Below are positions 46,574 to 56,464 of a stretch of DNA of 64,000 bases, one piece after another. Origin of the DNA: Burkholderia metallica (GTDB taxonomy: Bacteria; Pseudomonadota; Gammaproteobacteria; Burkholderiales; Burkholderiaceae). Every line of letters begins with the position of its first letter. Positions within the stretch are counted from its first letter, which is position 1. A program made the translations under genes and the position numbers. The notes under the pieces were generated by a model. That model was not told the origin of the DNA, searched no databases, and was given only the letters and a program-made list of their open reading frames with translations. The stretch is from NCBI RefSeq assembly GCF_902832845.1, contig NZ_CADFDB010000012.1, positions 124,001-188,000 of the forward strand, given 5' to 3'.

Positions 46574-47893
46574 ATGAACCGCCCTGGCGCATCGCGCCTT
46601 TTCTACGGCTGGTACGTGGTGGCGGCCGCGTTCGCCGTCACGTTCGTCGGGTTCGGCAGCGCGTACACGTTCAGCGCGTTCGTCGAGTCGCTGCAGCGGG
46701 ATTTCGCCGCGTCGCGCGGGCAGATTTCACTCGTGTTTTCGCTCGCCGGCTTCCTGTATTTCGGTTTCGGGATCGTCAGCGGGCCGCTCGCCGACCGCTT
46801 CGGCTCGCGGCGGCTTGCCGTCGCCGGGATGCTGCTGACCGGCGCCGGACTCGCGGCCGCCGGCGCCGCGCACACGCTGGTGCAGGTCTATGTCGCGTAC
46901 GGGCTGGGTGTCGGGTTCGGCGTCGGCTGCGCGTACGTGCCGGCCGTCGGCGCCGTGCAGCGCTGGTTCGTGCGCCGGCGTGGCTTCGCATCGGGGCTCG
47001 CCGTGGCCGGGATCGGCGTCGGCACGCTGGTGATGCCGCCGCTCGCGTCTGCGCTGATCGCGCACGTCGGCTGGCGCGGCGCGTATTTCACGCTGGCCGT
47101 GATCGCGGTCGTGATCGGCGCGGGCATGTCGCTGCTGATCGAGAACGATCCGCGCGGGCGGGGGCTGCTGCCGGACGGGGCGCCTGCGCATGTGCCCGTC
47201 GAAGGCGGCGGCGCGGCGAGCGCCGGGCGCGATGCGCGGGCGTCGGTGTCCGGCGCGGCCGCCGGCCGCACGCCGGCCGCTGCTTCGGTGCCGGCCGGCG
47301 CGACGGTGCGCGAAGCCGTCATGTCGCGTCCGTTCGCGAGTCTCTACGCGGCATGCCTCATTTGCTCGTTCGGCGTGTTCGTCCCGTTCGTTCATCTCGT
47401 GCCGTACGCGCTCGATCACGGCGTCGCGTCATCGACGGCCGTGCTGTTGCTCGGCGCGATCGGCGTCGGCAGCACGGCGGGGCGCTTCTTCCTCGGCGGC
47501 CTCGCCGACCGCTTCGGCCGCCGCGCATCGCTGCTCGCGATGTTCGCGGGCATGGCCGTCGCGCTCGTCGCCTGGGCGGGGGCCGGTACCGTCGCGACGC
47601 TTGCTGCGTTCGCCCTCGTGTTCGGCGTGTTTTACGGCGGCTGGGTCGCGGTGCTGCCGGCGGTCGTGATGGACGCCTTCGGCGGCCGCAACGTGAGCGG
47701 GATCATCGGCGTGCTTTATACGAGCGTCGCATTCGGCACGCTGATCGGCCCGACCGCGGCCGGCTTCATCTACGACGCGGGCGGCGGCTATCTGGTGCCG
47801 ATCCTGGCCAGCGCCGCCGCGAATGCGATCGCGTTCGCGATCGTCGCGACGACGGGCCGTACGTCGACGGCTGCACGCGCGGTGCGCGGATAG
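46574..47893 (+). CDS. MFS transporter divergent from LysR regulator
   Basis: Protein of 439 residues, ATG 46574 after GAGAGGAGC. Twelve transmembrane helices are visible, with the cytoplasmic loop between helices 6 and 7 being Ala/Gly/Pro-rich (about 205-250). The MFS signature between helices 2 and 3 is PLADRFGSRRLAV, repeated in the second half as GLADRFGRRASLL. It belongs to the monocarboxylate-porter-like group (start FYGWYVVAAAFAVTF). Substrate unknown; the LysR context suggests a small organic acid. Confidence 0.9.
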   Translation: MNRPGASRLFYGWYVVAAAFAVTFVGFGSAYTFSAFVESLQRDFAASRGQISLVFSLAGFLYFGFGIVSGPLADRFGSRRLAVAGMLLTGAGLAAAGAAHTLVQVYVAYGLGVGFGVGCAYVPAVGAVQRWFVRRRGFASGLAVAGIGVGTLVMPPLASALIAHVGWRGAYFTLAVIAVVIGAGMSLLIENDPRGRGLLPDGAPAHVPVEGGGAASAGRDARASVSGAAAGRTPAAASVPAGATVREAVMSRPFASLYAACLICSFGVFVPFVHLVPYALDHGVASSTAVLLLGAIGVGSTAGRFFLGGLADRFGRRASLLAMFAGMAVALVAWAGAGTVATLAAFALVFGVFYGGWVAVLPAVVMDAFGGRNVSGIIGVLYTSVAFGTLIGPTAAGFIYDAGGGYLVPILASAAANAIAFAIVATTGRTSTAARAVRG

Positions 47894-47975
47894 TCGCACT
47901 CTTTCCGCGCTCGCCGGCGCCAATTACGGTACGGTGGCCGGATCTTGAACCGAAGACGGGCAGTCGGGAGGCGCG

Positions 47976-48320
47976 ATGACATTCGACGAAGTCCGGCAGA
48001 TCGCGCTGGCATGGCGCGGCGTCGAGGAGGGCACGTCGTACGGCACGCCGGCACTCAAGGTGAAGGGCAAGATGCTCGCGCGGCTGCGGGAGGACGGCGA
48101 CACGCTTGTCGTGAAGGGCGTCGGCCCCGACGAGCGCGCATGGCTGATCGAATCGGAACCGGACATCTATTACGTGACGGATCACTACGTCGGCTGGCCG
48201 ATCGTGCTGGTGCGGCTGTCGGCGGCCCGTCCGGACGCCGTGAAAAATCTGTTGCTGCGAGAATGGCTGGCTGTCGTCCCCGCCAGATGGCGCGACGAAA
48301 TGGCGAGCGGTGTGCGCTGA
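47976..48320 (+). CDS. MmcQ/YjbR family protein
   Basis: Protein of 114 residues with the YjbR fold: start MTFDEVRQIALAWRGVEEGTSYGTPALKVKGKMLARL, then the double-psi-like strand pairs and LVRLSAARPDAVKNLLLREW. Members have been described as DNA-binding from structure but their role is unproven. It follows the MFS gene by 82 bases on the same strand; co-transcription is possible. Confidence 0.9.
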   Translation: MTFDEVRQIALAWRGVEEGTSYGTPALKVKGKMLARLREDGDTLVVKGVGPDERAWLIESEPDIYYVTDHYVGWPIVLVRLSAARPDAVKNLLLREWLAVVPARWRDEMASGVR

Positions 48321-48736
48321 CGTGCCGGTTGCGGCTTGCTGCCCGGTGCCGCCCGAGGCATTGCGCGGGCTCGGGAGCCGCCGCGAACGGCTGCAAGCGT
48401 TGCATCGATCGGCGTCGATGCAACAAGTGGTTCCATCGAAATTCTTCAATTGGTTCTTAGTGAAGAACCGTTTGGTGCTTACACTCCTTCGCTTCGAAGG
48501 CAGTTGACCCAAGCCGACGGAAAGGGCGCACGCGATGCGCCGGCACTCGCCGCGCCGCATCGCACCTGCAGCTTCGCAGACTGCATTGCGCACCGTTCCG
48601 GAACGGCCCCCGGTCCGGCTCCGCCGCCTGCATTCCGTGCAGGCGCCGCACCCGGCCCGGCTCAAGAACCACAATCCCCCGTGCTGCCTTCACGCGATAC
48701 CCGGCCATACCGGAACCGTTTTTTGGAGAGAGACAG
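48321..48736. other. Intergenic region upstream of the GABA-permease-like gene
   Basis: A gap of 416 bases without a convincing gene on either strand. It holds the palindrome at 48452-48469 and, from 48700, the GGAGAGAGAC ribosome binding site of the permease. The region 48500-48690 is GC-rich and I see nothing in it. Confidence 0.5.
48452..48469. promoter_or_regulatory. Perfect palindrome GGTTCTT-N4-AAGAACC upstream of the permease
   Basis: GGTTCTT (48452-48458) and AAGAACC (48463-48469) are exact inverted repeats around AGTG. A nested pair CTTCA/TGAAG overlaps it. It lies 270 bases before the permease start. An operator is more likely than a terminator because no T-run follows. Confidence 0.45.
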
Positions 48737-50128
48737 ATGAGTGGAAGCAACACGGGCCTCGGTACGGGCCTGAAGCAGCGGCACGTGACGATGATGTCGA
48801 TTGCCGGCGTGATCGGCGCGGGCCTGTTCGTCGGCTCCGGCCATGCCATCGCGGAAGCCGGCCCGGCGTCGATCCTCGCGTATGCGATCGCCGGTGTGCT
48901 GGTCGTGCTGGTGATGCGCATGCTCGGCGAAATGGCCGTCGCCCATCCGGACAGCGGTTCGTTCTCCACCTATGCCGATCGCGCGATCGGCCACTGGGCC
49001 GGTTTCTCGATCGGCTGGCTGTACTGGTGGTTCTGGGTGCTCGTGATTCCGATCGAGGCGACCGCCGCCGCGACCATCCTCAATGCGTGGTTCCCCGGCG
49101 TCGCAACCTGGGTCTTCGCGCTCGGCATCACGCTGGTGCTGACGGTGACCAACCTCTTCTCGGTCAAGAACTACGGCGAATTCGAATTCTGGTTCGCGCT
49201 GATCAAGGTCGTCGCGATCGTCGTGTTCCTGTGCATCGGCGGCGCGGCGATCGTCGGCATCATTCCCGCTCCGGCCGTGTCGGGCGTGTCGAACCTGTTC
49301 GTGCACGACGGCTTCATGCCGCACGGCGCGAGCGCGGTGCTCGCTGCGATGCTGACGACGATGTTCTCGTTCCTCGGCACCGAGATCGTGACGATCGCGG
49401 CCGCCGAGTCGGACAACCCGCAACGCCAGATCGTGCGCGCGACCAACTCGGTGATCTGGCGTATCACGCTGTTCTATCTCGGCTCGATTCTCGTCGTCGC
49501 GGCCATCGTGCCGTGGAACGACCCGCTGCTGCCGAAGCACGGCTCGTATCAGCGCGCGATGGAGCTGATCGGCATCCCGAACGCGAAGGCGATCATCGAC
49601 GTGATCGTGCTCGTGTCGGTTGCGAGCTGCCTGAATTCGGCGCTGTACACCGCGTCGCGGATGCTGTTCTCGCTGTCCAAGCGCAAGGACGCGCCTGCGT
49701 TCCTGCATCGCACCGATTCGACCGGCACGCCGCGTGCGGCCGTGCTCGCGTCGACCGCGTTCGGCTTCCTGACCGTGATCGCGAACTACCTGATGCCGGA
49801 GCAGGTGTTCGGCTTTCTGCTGGCGACGTCGGGTGCGATCGCGCTGCTCGTCTATCTGGTGATCGCGATTTCGCAATTGCGGATGCGCAAGACGCTCGAA
49901 TCGAGCGGTGCGGACCTGACGCTGCGGATGTGGCTGTTCCCGTGGCTTACGTGGCTGGTGATCCTGTTCATCTGCGGCACGCTGACCGTGATGCTCGTGA
50001 GCGAGGATCACCGGATGGAAGTCGGTGCGACGGCCGTGCTCGCACTGATCGTGCTGTTCGCGTCGTGGCTGAACAAGCGCGGGCGCGATGCGCAGGCGAG
50101 CGAAGGGCGGCGCGTGTCGGCGACGTGA
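48737..50128 (+). CDS. gabP: GABA-permease-like amino acid transporter (APC family)
   Basis: Protein of 463 residues beginning with the APC amino-acid transporter loop GLKQRHVTMMSIAGVIGAGLFVGSG. Twelve transmembrane helices are predicted, and LGTEIVTIAAAESDNP is the sixth-helix motif of the AAT subfamily that includes GabP, AnsP and CycA. The AGEMAVAHP-like motif appears as LGEMAVAHPDSGSFSTYAD. GabP is the most similar family by motif, but the substrate should be read as gamma-aminobutyrate or a related amino acid. A terminator follows at 50186. Confidence 0.85.
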   Translation: MSGSNTGLGTGLKQRHVTMMSIAGVIGAGLFVGSGHAIAEAGPASILAYAIAGVLVVLVMRMLGEMAVAHPDSGSFSTYADRAIGHWAGFSIGWLYWWFWVLVIPIEATAAATILNAWFPGVATWVFALGITLVLTVTNLFSVKNYGEFEFWFALIKVVAIVVFLCIGGAAIVGIIPAPAVSGVSNLFVHDGFMPHGASAVLAAMLTTMFSFLGTEIVTIAAAESDNPQRQIVRATNSVIWRITLFYLGSILVVAAIVPWNDPLLPKHGSYQRAMELIGIPNAKAIIDVIVLVSVASCLNSALYTASRMLFSLSKRKDAPAFLHRTDSTGTPRAAVLASTAFGFLTVIANYLMPEQVFGFLLATSGAIALLVYLVIAISQLRMRKTLESSGADLTLRMWLFPWLTWLVILFICGTLTVMLVSEDHRMEVGATAVLALIVLFASWLNKRGRDAQASEGRRVSAT

Positions 50129-50185
50129 TCGCGCGAGCGGCACGGCCCGACGGCGCCTGAGTGCCTGCCCGGACAACCTCATTAC

Positions 50186-50215
50186 CCGACCGGCATTTGC
50201 CGGTCGGTTTTTTTT
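50186..50215 (+). terminator. Rho-independent terminator after the permease gene
   Basis: CCGACCGGCA (50186-50195), loop TT, TGCCGGTCGG (50198-50207), then eight T. Confidence 0.92.
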
Positions 50216-50263
50216 GCCGTCGTCGCGGCGGCTCGGGGAAATGGCCGGACGCGTCTCGACATG

Positions 50264-50304
50264 AAAAACCCCAAGGGCCGGATCTGTATCCAACGCTTGG
50301 GGTT
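50264..50304 (-). terminator. Terminator of ychF (minus strand)
   Basis: On the minus strand AACCCCAAG (50304-50296), a structured 20-base loop, then CTTGGGGTT and T-run (50275-50264). The loop itself holds a small GGAT/ATCC stem. It lies 60 bases beyond the ychF stop. Confidence 0.75.
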
Positions 50305-50364
50305 CAGTTCATTGCAGGCGTCGTTCGCCTGTCGCGACGCGCGGAGCGCGTCGTTGCGCAACGC

Positions 50365-51459
50365 TCAGACGTTGAACAGGAAGTTCATCACGTCGCCGTC
50401 GTGCACGACATATTCCTTCCCTTCCGCGCGCATCTTGCCGGCTTCCTTCGCGCCTTGCTCGCCCTTGTACGTGACGTAGTCGTCGAACGCGATCGTCTGC
50501 GCACGGATGAAGCCGCGCTCGAAGTCGGTGTGGATCACGCCGGCCGCCTGCGGCGCCGTGTCGCCGATGTGGATCGTCCACGCACGCACTTCCTTCACGC
50601 CCGCGGTGAAGTACGTCTGCAGGCCGAGCAGCTTGAAGCCCGCACGGATCACGCGGTCGAGCCCCGGCTCTTCCATGCCCATGTCGGCGAGGAACGCTTC
50701 CTTGTCCGCATCGTCGAGATCGGCGATTTCCGCCTCGATCGCCGCGCACACGGCGACCACCGGCGCATTTTCGCTTTCCGCGTACTTGCGCACGGCGTCG
50801 AGGTGCGGGTTGTTCTCGAACCCGTCGTCCTTCACGTTGGCCACGTACATCGCCGGCTTCGCGGTGATCAGGCAGAACGGCTTGATCAGCGCTTCTTCGT
50901 CGTCCGACAGCGCGAGACCGCGCACGGCCTTGCCCTGGTCGAGTTGCGCGCGCACTTTCTCGAGCACCGCGACGAGCTTCGCCGCTTCCTTGTCGTTGCC
51001 CGACTTCGCCGCCTTCGAATAGCGCGTGAGCGCCTTCTCGACGGTGCCGAGGTCGGCGAGCGCGAGTTCGGTGTTGATCACTTCGATGTCGTCGATCGGG
51101 CTGACCTTGCCGGCGACGTGAATGACGTTTTCGTCTTCGAAGCAGCGCACGACGTGCGTGATCGCATCGGTTTCGCGGATGTTCGCGAGGAACTGGTTGC
51201 CGAGGCCTTCACCCTTGCTCGCGCCCGCGACGAGGCCCGCGATGTCGACGAACTCGACGACGGCCGGCACGACACGCTCCGGCTTGACGATCTCGGAGAG
51301 CGCCTTCAGGCGCGTATCGGGCACTTCGACGATGCCGACGTTCGGCTCGATCGTGCAGAACGGGTAGTTCTCGGCGGCGATGCCGGCCTTGGTCAGCGCA
51401 TTGAACAGGGTGGACTTGCCGACGTTGGGCAAGCCGACGATGCCGCATTTGAGACTCAT
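50365..51459 (-). CDS. ychF: YchF, redox-regulated ribosome-associated ATPase (Obg family)
   Basis: Protein of 364 residues from 51459 (start [17 protein letters not shown]). Motifs: Walker A GLPNVGKS (9-16), [20 protein letters not shown] switch II, a coiled-coil insertion (about 130-200), and the C-terminal TGS-like domain. The NKxD GTP specificity motif is replaced by NVKDDG, typical of YchF, which uses ATP. It associates with ribosomes and catalase and modulates the oxidative-stress response. Widely conserved single-copy gene. Confidence 0.97.
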   Translation of the reverse strand: MSLKCGIVGLPNVGKSTLFNALTKAGIAAENYPFCTIEPNVGIVEVPDTRLKALSEIVKPERVVPAVVEFVDIAGLVAGASKGEGLGNQFLANIRETDAITHVVRCFEDENVIHVAGKVSPIDDIEVINTELALADLGTVEKALTRYSKAAKSGNDKEAAKLVAVLEKVRAQLDQGKAVRGLALSDDEEALIKPFCLITAKPAMYVANVKDDGFENNPHLDAVRKYAESENAPVVAVCAAIEAEIADLDDADKEAFLADMGMEEPGLDRVIRAGFKLLGLQTYFTAGVKEVRAWTIHIGDTAPQAAGVIHTDFERGFIRAQTIAFDDYVTYKGEQGAKEAGKMRAEGKEYVVHDGDVMNFLFNV

Positions 51460-51702
51460 GGAATCCTTCGGACGGGTAAGGCGGCGCGGCCGGACAGGGC
51501 ACGGCGGCGCGGGAAAAAAGGGCGGCCGGCGCGTGGAGCGCGGCTGGCCGACGGTCAAAGACGCTATTGTACCGTGCCGACGCCCCGGATTCCGGGGGCG
51601 CGCCGAACGGCCGATGCGGCGGGGCCGCCACGCCGCGCCGGCCGCCCGCGATTCTGCTGATTTCCCGCAAAGTCCGGCCGCGTAAGGGTTTGGCCCCGCG
51701 GC

Positions 51703-51708
51703 TATAAT
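51703..51708 (+). promoter_or_regulatory. TATAAT box directly upstream of the UbiH-type gene
   Basis: TATAAT lies seven bases before the ATG at 51716, with no Shine-Dalgarno sequence between them. No clear -35 is found at the 16-18 base spacing. If used, it would start transcription on the ATG itself. Confidence 0.4.
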
Positions 51709-51715
51709 GCCCGCC

Positions 51716-52885
51716 ATGACTGCCCACCACACCTTCGACGTCGCCGTGGTCGGCGGCGGGCTCGTCGGCAAGACGGCCGCGCTCGCGCTGACCCAGTCCG
51801 GCTACAAGACAGCCTTGCTCGCCCAGCCGGCCACGCCGCGCCCCGCCGATCTCGCATTCGACACGCGCGTCTACGCGCTGTCCTCCAGTTCGCAGGCGCT
51901 GCTCGAGCGGCTGCGGGTCTGGCAGGCGCTCGACCACGGCCGGCTCGCCCCCGTCTACGACATGCGCGTGTACGGCGATGCCCACGCGGAGCTGCATTTC
52001 TCCGCGTATCAGGCTTCCGTGCCGCAGCTCGCATGGATCGCCGAATCGTCGCTGGTCGAGGCGTCGCTCGACGCCGCGCTGCGGTTCCAGCCGAACCTCA
52101 CGTGGTTCGATGCGCGCGCGCAGGGCTTCGACGTGCGCGACGACGCGGCCGTGCTCACGCTGTCGTCGGGGCAGGTGCTGGAAGCGGATCTCGTCGTCGG
52201 CGCCGACGGCGCGCATTCGTGGGTGCGCTCGCAAATGGGGGCCAAGGTCGAGCGGCGCGATTATCGGCAAACGGGCGTCGTCGCGAACTTCAAGGCGTCG
52301 CTGCCGCATCGCGAGACGGCCTACCAGTGGTTCCACGAAGGCGAGATCGTCGCGCTGCTGCCGTTGCCGGACGGCCATGTGTCGCTCGTCTGGTCCGCGC
52401 ACACCGCGCACGCGGACGCATTGCTCGCACTCGATCCGGCGCAGCTCGCGGCCGAGGTCGAGCGCGTGTCGCACGGCCAGGTCGGCACGCTCGAGTGCGT
52501 GACGCCGGCCGCCGGTTTCCCGCTGGCGCTGCAGACGGTCGACAAGCTGATTGCGCCGCGCGTCGCGCTCGTCGGCGATGCCGCGCACCTGATCCACCCG
52601 CTCGCGGGGCAGGGGATGAACCTCGGGCTGCGCGACGTCGCGGCGCTCGCCGACGCGATCGCGGGCAAGGAGAGCTTCCGCAACCTCGGCGATACGGTGC
52701 TGCTGCGTCGCTACGAGCGTTCGCGCCGCGAGGACATCCGCGCGCTGATGGTCGCGACCGACGGGCTGCAGCGGCTGTTCGCGGTGCCAGGCACGCTCGC
52801 GAAGGCGGTGCGCAACGCGGGCATGGCGTTCGTCGGCGCGCAGCCGCTCGTGAAGCGCTGGCTCGTGTCGGCCGCGCTCGGCTGA
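51716..52885 (+). CDS. UbiH/UbiF-type FAD-dependent hydroxylase (ubiquinone biosynthesis)
   Basis: Protein of 389 residues from ATG 51716, or 392 from ATG 51707. It has the N-terminal FAD fold [18 protein letters not shown], the DG motif of flavin hydroxylases ([14 protein letters not shown]), and the second FAD motif [23 protein letters not shown]. Members hydroxylate the ring of ubiquinone precursors (UbiH, UbiF, UbiI, UbiM) and sequence alone does not tell which carbon. It lies ahead of dsbC on the plus strand. Confidence 0.92.
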   Translation: MTAHHTFDVAVVGGGLVGKTAALALTQSGYKTALLAQPATPRPADLAFDTRVYALSSSSQALLERLRVWQALDHGRLAPVYDMRVYGDAHAELHFSAYQASVPQLAWIAESSLVEASLDAALRFQPNLTWFDARAQGFDVRDDAAVLTLSSGQVLEADLVVGADGAHSWVRSQMGAKVERRDYRQTGVVANFKASLPHRETAYQWFHEGEIVALLPLPDGHVSLVWSAHTAHADALLALDPAQLAAEVERVSHGQVGTLECVTPAAGFPLALQTVDKLIAPRVALVGDAAHLIHPLAGQGMNLGLRDVAALADAIAGKESFRNLGDTVLLRRYERSRREDIRALMVATDGLQRLFAVPGTLAKAVRNAGMAFVGAQPLVKRWLVSAALG

Positions 52886-52975
52886 TCGAACCTTCGGCCG
52901 CTTCGCCGGTCGGACACGGTTCCGTTACGGCGTACACTGTGCCGTGCACACCGATTGAGCTGAAGGAAGATCTAG

Positions 52976-53704
52976 ATGAAAAAAACCATCCGCATCGCGT
53001 CGCTGGCGCTGGCCGTCACGATGGCGACGCTTGGCTGCACCGCGCAGGCCGACCAGACCACCGACAAGCTGAAAGCCACGCTGCAGGCCCGCCTCGGCAA
53101 CGACGCGCCGATCAAGAGCGTGTCGAAATCGCCGGTCGCCGGCCTTTACGAAGTGAACCTCGGCTCGCAGATCATCTATAGCGACGCGGCGGGCGACTAC
53201 GTGCTGCTCGGCGATCTCGTCGACACCAAGACGCACAAGAACCTGACCGACGCACGCCTGTCCGACATCAACAAGATCGACTTCGCGAGCCTGCCGTTCG
53301 CGAATGCGATCAAGGTCGTCAAGGGCAACGGCGCGCGCAAGATCGCGGTGTTCTCCGATCCGAACTGCCCGTACTGCAAGAAGCTCGAGACGACGCTGCA
53401 GTCGGTCGACAACGTGACCGTCTACACGTTCCTGTACCCGGTGCTGTCGCCGGATTCGACCGCGAAGTCGAAGGCGATCTGGTGTGCGACCGACCGCGCG
53501 AAGACGTGGCAGGGCTGGATGCTCGACCACCGCGCGCCGTCCGGCGCCGGCACCTGCGACACCACCGCGCTCGACAAGAACCTTGCGCTCGGCCGCGGGA
53601 TGAACGTCACCGGCACGCCGACGATCTTCCTGCCGGACGGCCGCCGCCTGCCGGGCGCCGTGTCGGCCGACCAGCTCAACCAGGCGCTCGCGTCGAGCAA
53701 GTAA
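52976..53704 (+). CDS. dsbC: DsbC-type periplasmic disulphide isomerase
   Basis: Protein of 242 residues with an AAGGAAG ribosome binding site. The signal peptide is cleaved after AQA at about residue 25. The N-terminal dimerisation domain (26-90) and a thioredoxin-fold domain with the active site Cys131-Pro-Tyr-Cys134 and the cis-Pro loop GTPTIF follow. Two further Cys (near 168 and 191) form the structural disulphide. DsbC reshuffles wrong disulphides in the periplasm and needs DsbD for reduction. No dsbD or dsbG is in the window. Confidence 0.93.
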   Translation: MKKTIRIASLALAVTMATLGCTAQADQTTDKLKATLQARLGNDAPIKSVSKSPVAGLYEVNLGSQIIYSDAAGDYVLLGDLVDTKTHKNLTDARLSDINKIDFASLPFANAIKVVKGNGARKIAVFSDPNCPYCKKLETTLQSVDNVTVYTFLYPVLSPDSTAKSKAIWCATDRAKTWQGWMLDHRAPSGAGTCDTTALDKNLALGRGMNVTGTPTIFLPDGRRLPGAVSADQLNQALASSK

Positions 53705-53714
53705 CCGACCAGCT

Positions 53715-53734
53715 GCCGGGCCGCGTGGCCCGGC
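53715..53734. terminator. GC hairpin after dsbC
   Basis: GCCGGGCC (53715-53722), loop GCGT, GGCCCGGC (53727-53734), starting 10 bases after the stop. No T-run, so any termination would be weak or rho-assisted. Confidence 0.4.
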
Positions 53735-53810
53735 CAGCGAGGGGCGCCCGCATGATCTGCCGGCGCCTCTCTTCGTTTTCGCCGCCGTATTCGACCGACC
53801 GATTGCCACG

Positions 53811-55610
53811 ATGACCCAGCCGATCCGCTATTCGATTGTCCCGAAAGATCTTGCCGCACACCTGTTCGAAGTGTCGGTGACGGTCGCCGATCCCGATCCC
53901 GAAGGTCAGCGCTTCTCGCTGCCGGTGTGGATTCCGGGCAGCTATCTCGTGCGCGAGTTCGCGCGCAACATCGTGACGCTCGGCGCATTCAACGACGCGG
54001 GCCGCAAGGTGCGGATCGCGAAGACCGACAAGCACACGTGGCACGCCGCCCCCGTGACCGGCGCGCTGACGCTGCGTTACGACGTGTATGCATGGGACCT
54101 GTCGGTGCGCTCGGCGTATCTCGACGAATCGGGCGGCTTCTTCAACGCGACCGCCGTGTTCCTGAGCGTGGCCGGCCGCGAGGACGCGCCGTGCGAAGTC
54201 GACATCGCGAAACCGGCCGGCGCGGCGTTTCGCACGTGGCGCGTCGGCACCGCATTGCCCGAGGCGCGCGGCACGAAGCGCTACGGGTTCGGCGCGTACC
54301 GCGCTTCGAACTACGACGAGCTTTCCGATCATCCGGTGACGATCGGCGAATTCGCGCTCGCGACGTTCGACGCGCACGGCGTGCCGCACGACATCGTGAT
54401 CGCGGGGCGCGTGACGCAGCTCGACCTGGAGCGCCTGCGCAGCGACCTGAAGCGCGTGTGCGAAGCGCAGATCGCGCTGTTCGAGCCGAAATCGAAGAAG
54501 GCGCCGATGGAGCGCTACGTGTTCATGACGCTTGCGGTCAGCGACGGTTACGGCGGCCTCGAACATCGCGCGTCGACCGCGCTGATCTGCAACCGCACCG
54601 ACCTGCCGGTGAAGGGGCGGCCCGAAACGACCGAAGGCTATCGCACGTATCTCGGCCTCTGCAGCCACGAGTATTTCCATACGTGGAACGTGAAGCGCAT
54701 CAAGCCGGCGGCGTTCGTGCCGTACGACCTGACGCGCGAGAACTACACGTCGCTGCTGTGGCTGTTCGAGGGCTTCACGTCGTATTACGACGACCTGATG
54801 CTGGTGCGCAGCGGGCTGATGTCGCAGGACGAATATTTCGCGGCGCTCGGCCGCACGATCGGCGGTGTGCTGCGCGGCACGGGGCGCCTGAAGCAGAGCG
54901 TCGCGGAAAGCTCGTTCGACGCGTGGATCAAGTATTACCGCCAGGACGAGAACGCGACCAATGCGATCGTCAGCTATTACACGAAGGGCTCGCTCGTCGC
55001 GCTCGCGTTCGATCTCGCGATCCGCGCGCAGACGCGCAACAAGAAGTCGCTCGACGACGTAATGCGCCTGCTGTGGCAACGCTATGGTCGCGACTTCTAT
55101 CGCGGCAAGCAGGCGGGCGTCGAGGAAAACGCAGTCGAGGCGCTGATCGAGGAAGCGACGGGCGTCGCGCTCGGCCGCCTGTTCGCCGATGCGGTGCACG
55201 GCAAGCGCGACCTGCCGCTCGCCGAACTGCTCGCACCGTTCGGCGTGACGCTCGCACCCGACGTCGCGACCGGCGCAGCCGCGAAGCCGACGATCGGCGC
55301 GCGCGTGCGCGGCGGCGCGGACTGCACGTTCGCCGCGGTCTACGAAGGCGGCGCCGCGCATCGCGCGGGGCTGTCGGCCGGCGACACGCTGATCGCGGTC
55401 GACGGGCTGCGCGTCACGGGCACCAACCTCGATGCGCTGCTCGCGCGCTACCGGCCGGGCGACAAGGTCGAGGTTCACGCGTTCCGCCGCGACGAGCTGC
55501 GCACCGCGAAACTGAAGCTCGACGGCCCGGAAGTCACGCGCTACCGGCTGACGGCAGCCGCGAAGCCGGCGGCCGTATCGAAAGCCCGGGAAGCGTGGAT
55601 GAAGGGGTGA
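53811..55610 (+). CDS. M61-family zinc metallopeptidase with PDZ domain
   Basis: Protein of 599 residues with the M61 (glycyl aminopeptidase) architecture: an N-terminal beta region (about 1-180) with WIPGSYLVREFARNIV, the catalytic domain with HEYFH (His286, Glu287, His290) and Glu320 in WLFEGFTSYY, and a C-terminal PDZ domain (about 490-570, GGAAHRAGLSAGDTLIAVDG). No signal peptide is evident, so a cytosolic location is inferred. The role is likely peptide cleavage of Gly- or Ala-starting peptides. Confidence 0.93.
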   Translation: MTQPIRYSIVPKDLAAHLFEVSVTVADPDPEGQRFSLPVWIPGSYLVREFARNIVTLGAFNDAGRKVRIAKTDKHTWHAAPVTGALTLRYDVYAWDLSVRSAYLDESGGFFNATAVFLSVAGREDAPCEVDIAKPAGAAFRTWRVGTALPEARGTKRYGFGAYRASNYDELSDHPVTIGEFALATFDAHGVPHDIVIAGRVTQLDLERLRSDLKRVCEAQIALFEPKSKKAPMERYVFMTLAVSDGYGGLEHRASTALICNRTDLPVKGRPETTEGYRTYLGLCSHEYFHTWNVKRIKPAAFVPYDLTRENYTSLLWLFEGFTSYYDDLMLVRSGLMSQDEYFAALGRTIGGVLRGTGRLKQSVAESSFDAWIKYYRQDENATNAIVSYYTKGSLVALAFDLAIRAQTRNKKSLDDVMRLLWQRYGRDFYRGKQAGVEENAVEALIEEATGVALGRLFADAVHGKRDLPLAELLAPFGVTLAPDVATGAAAKPTIGARVRGGADCTFAAVYEGGAAHRAGLSAGDTLIAVDGLRVTGTNLDALLARYRPGDKVEVHAFRRDELRTAKLKLDGPEVTRYRLTAAAKPAAVSKAREAWMKG

Positions 55611-55756
55611 GCGTACCGATGCGGGTATCGGGGCGCGATTGTGGATTGTTTCGCTGCTGCAACAATCCGTCGCCCTGAACCCGCTTTTTCACGGTCATGC
55701 GGCCACGCACAATGGCGTCACTCGCGCTACCGAAGCGCAACCCCCTGGAGCCTGAC

Positions 55757-56353
55757 ATGACGACCATTCTGCAAATCAATTCCGCCGCGCGTTCGCAAGG
55801 TGCGCAATCCACGCTGCTGGCCAACGAACTGACGGCAAAGCTGCAACAATCGAACCCCGGCGCGAAGGTCGTGGTTCGCGACCTGCTGACCGATGCGCTG
55901 CCGCACCTCGACGAATCGGTGCTGGGCGCGTTCTTCACGCCGGCCGACCAGCGCACCGCGGAACAGAATGCGATCGTCGCGAAGAGCGACGCACTGATCG
56001 CCGAACTGCAAGCCGCCGACATCATCGTGATCGGCGCACCGATGTACAACTTCGGCATCTCGTCGCAACTGAAGACGTACTTCGACTGGATCGCACGTGC
56101 AGGCGTCACGTTCCGCTACACCGAGAACGGTCCGGAAGGTCTGATCAAGGGCAAGAAGGTTCACGTGGTGACGGCCCGCGGCGGCAAGTACGCCGGTACG
56201 CCGAACGACAGCCAGACGCCGTACCTGCGCACGTTCCTCGGCTTCGTCGGCATGACCGACGTGAGCTTCATCTTCGCGGAAGGCCTGAACCTGGGCCCGG
56301 ATTCGCAGAGCGCCGCGCTTGCCAGCGCACGCGAAGCGATCGCCGCCGCGTAA
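55757..56353 (+). CDS. azoR: FMN-dependent NADH-azoreductase
   Basis: Protein of 198 residues, ATG 55757 after CTGGAGCC. The flavodoxin-like fold shows the phosphate-binding loop [16 protein letters not shown], the [28 protein letters not shown] segment that contacts FMN and [19 protein letters not shown] with a GTP-like strand. AzoR reduces azo bonds and quinones with NADH. It is expressed alone; the terminator at 56396 follows. Confidence 0.95.
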   Translation: MTTILQINSAARSQGAQSTLLANELTAKLQQSNPGAKVVVRDLLTDALPHLDESVLGAFFTPADQRTAEQNAIVAKSDALIAELQAADIIVIGAPMYNFGISSQLKTYFDWIARAGVTFRYTENGPEGLIKGKKVHVVTARGGKYAGTPNDSQTPYLRTFLGFVGMTDVSFIFAEGLNLGPDSQSAALASAREAIAAA

Positions 56354-56395
56354 GGTCGACGCGGGTGCGACGCACCCGCTGCATCGAGCGATAAA

Positions 56396-56429
56396 AAAAC
56401 GCCGCGTCCCGAAAGGGGCGCGGCGTTTT
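56396..56429. terminator. Bidirectional terminator between azoR and ung
   Basis: AAAAACGCCGCG with CGCGGCGTTTT, plus an inner CC/GG extension around CGAAAG. Both strands have T-runs, so it can serve azoR and the minus-strand ung gene. Confidence 0.85.
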
Positions 56430-56464
56430 CGCATACGGGCCGGCGAACGCGTCGCCGAAGGTTG

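Noticed and set aside
53041-53060. DsbC as a lipoprotein because of LGC in the signal
   Set aside because: The residues before Cys21 do not fit the lipobox well (Thr at -3) and a normal AQA cleavage site follows five residues later.
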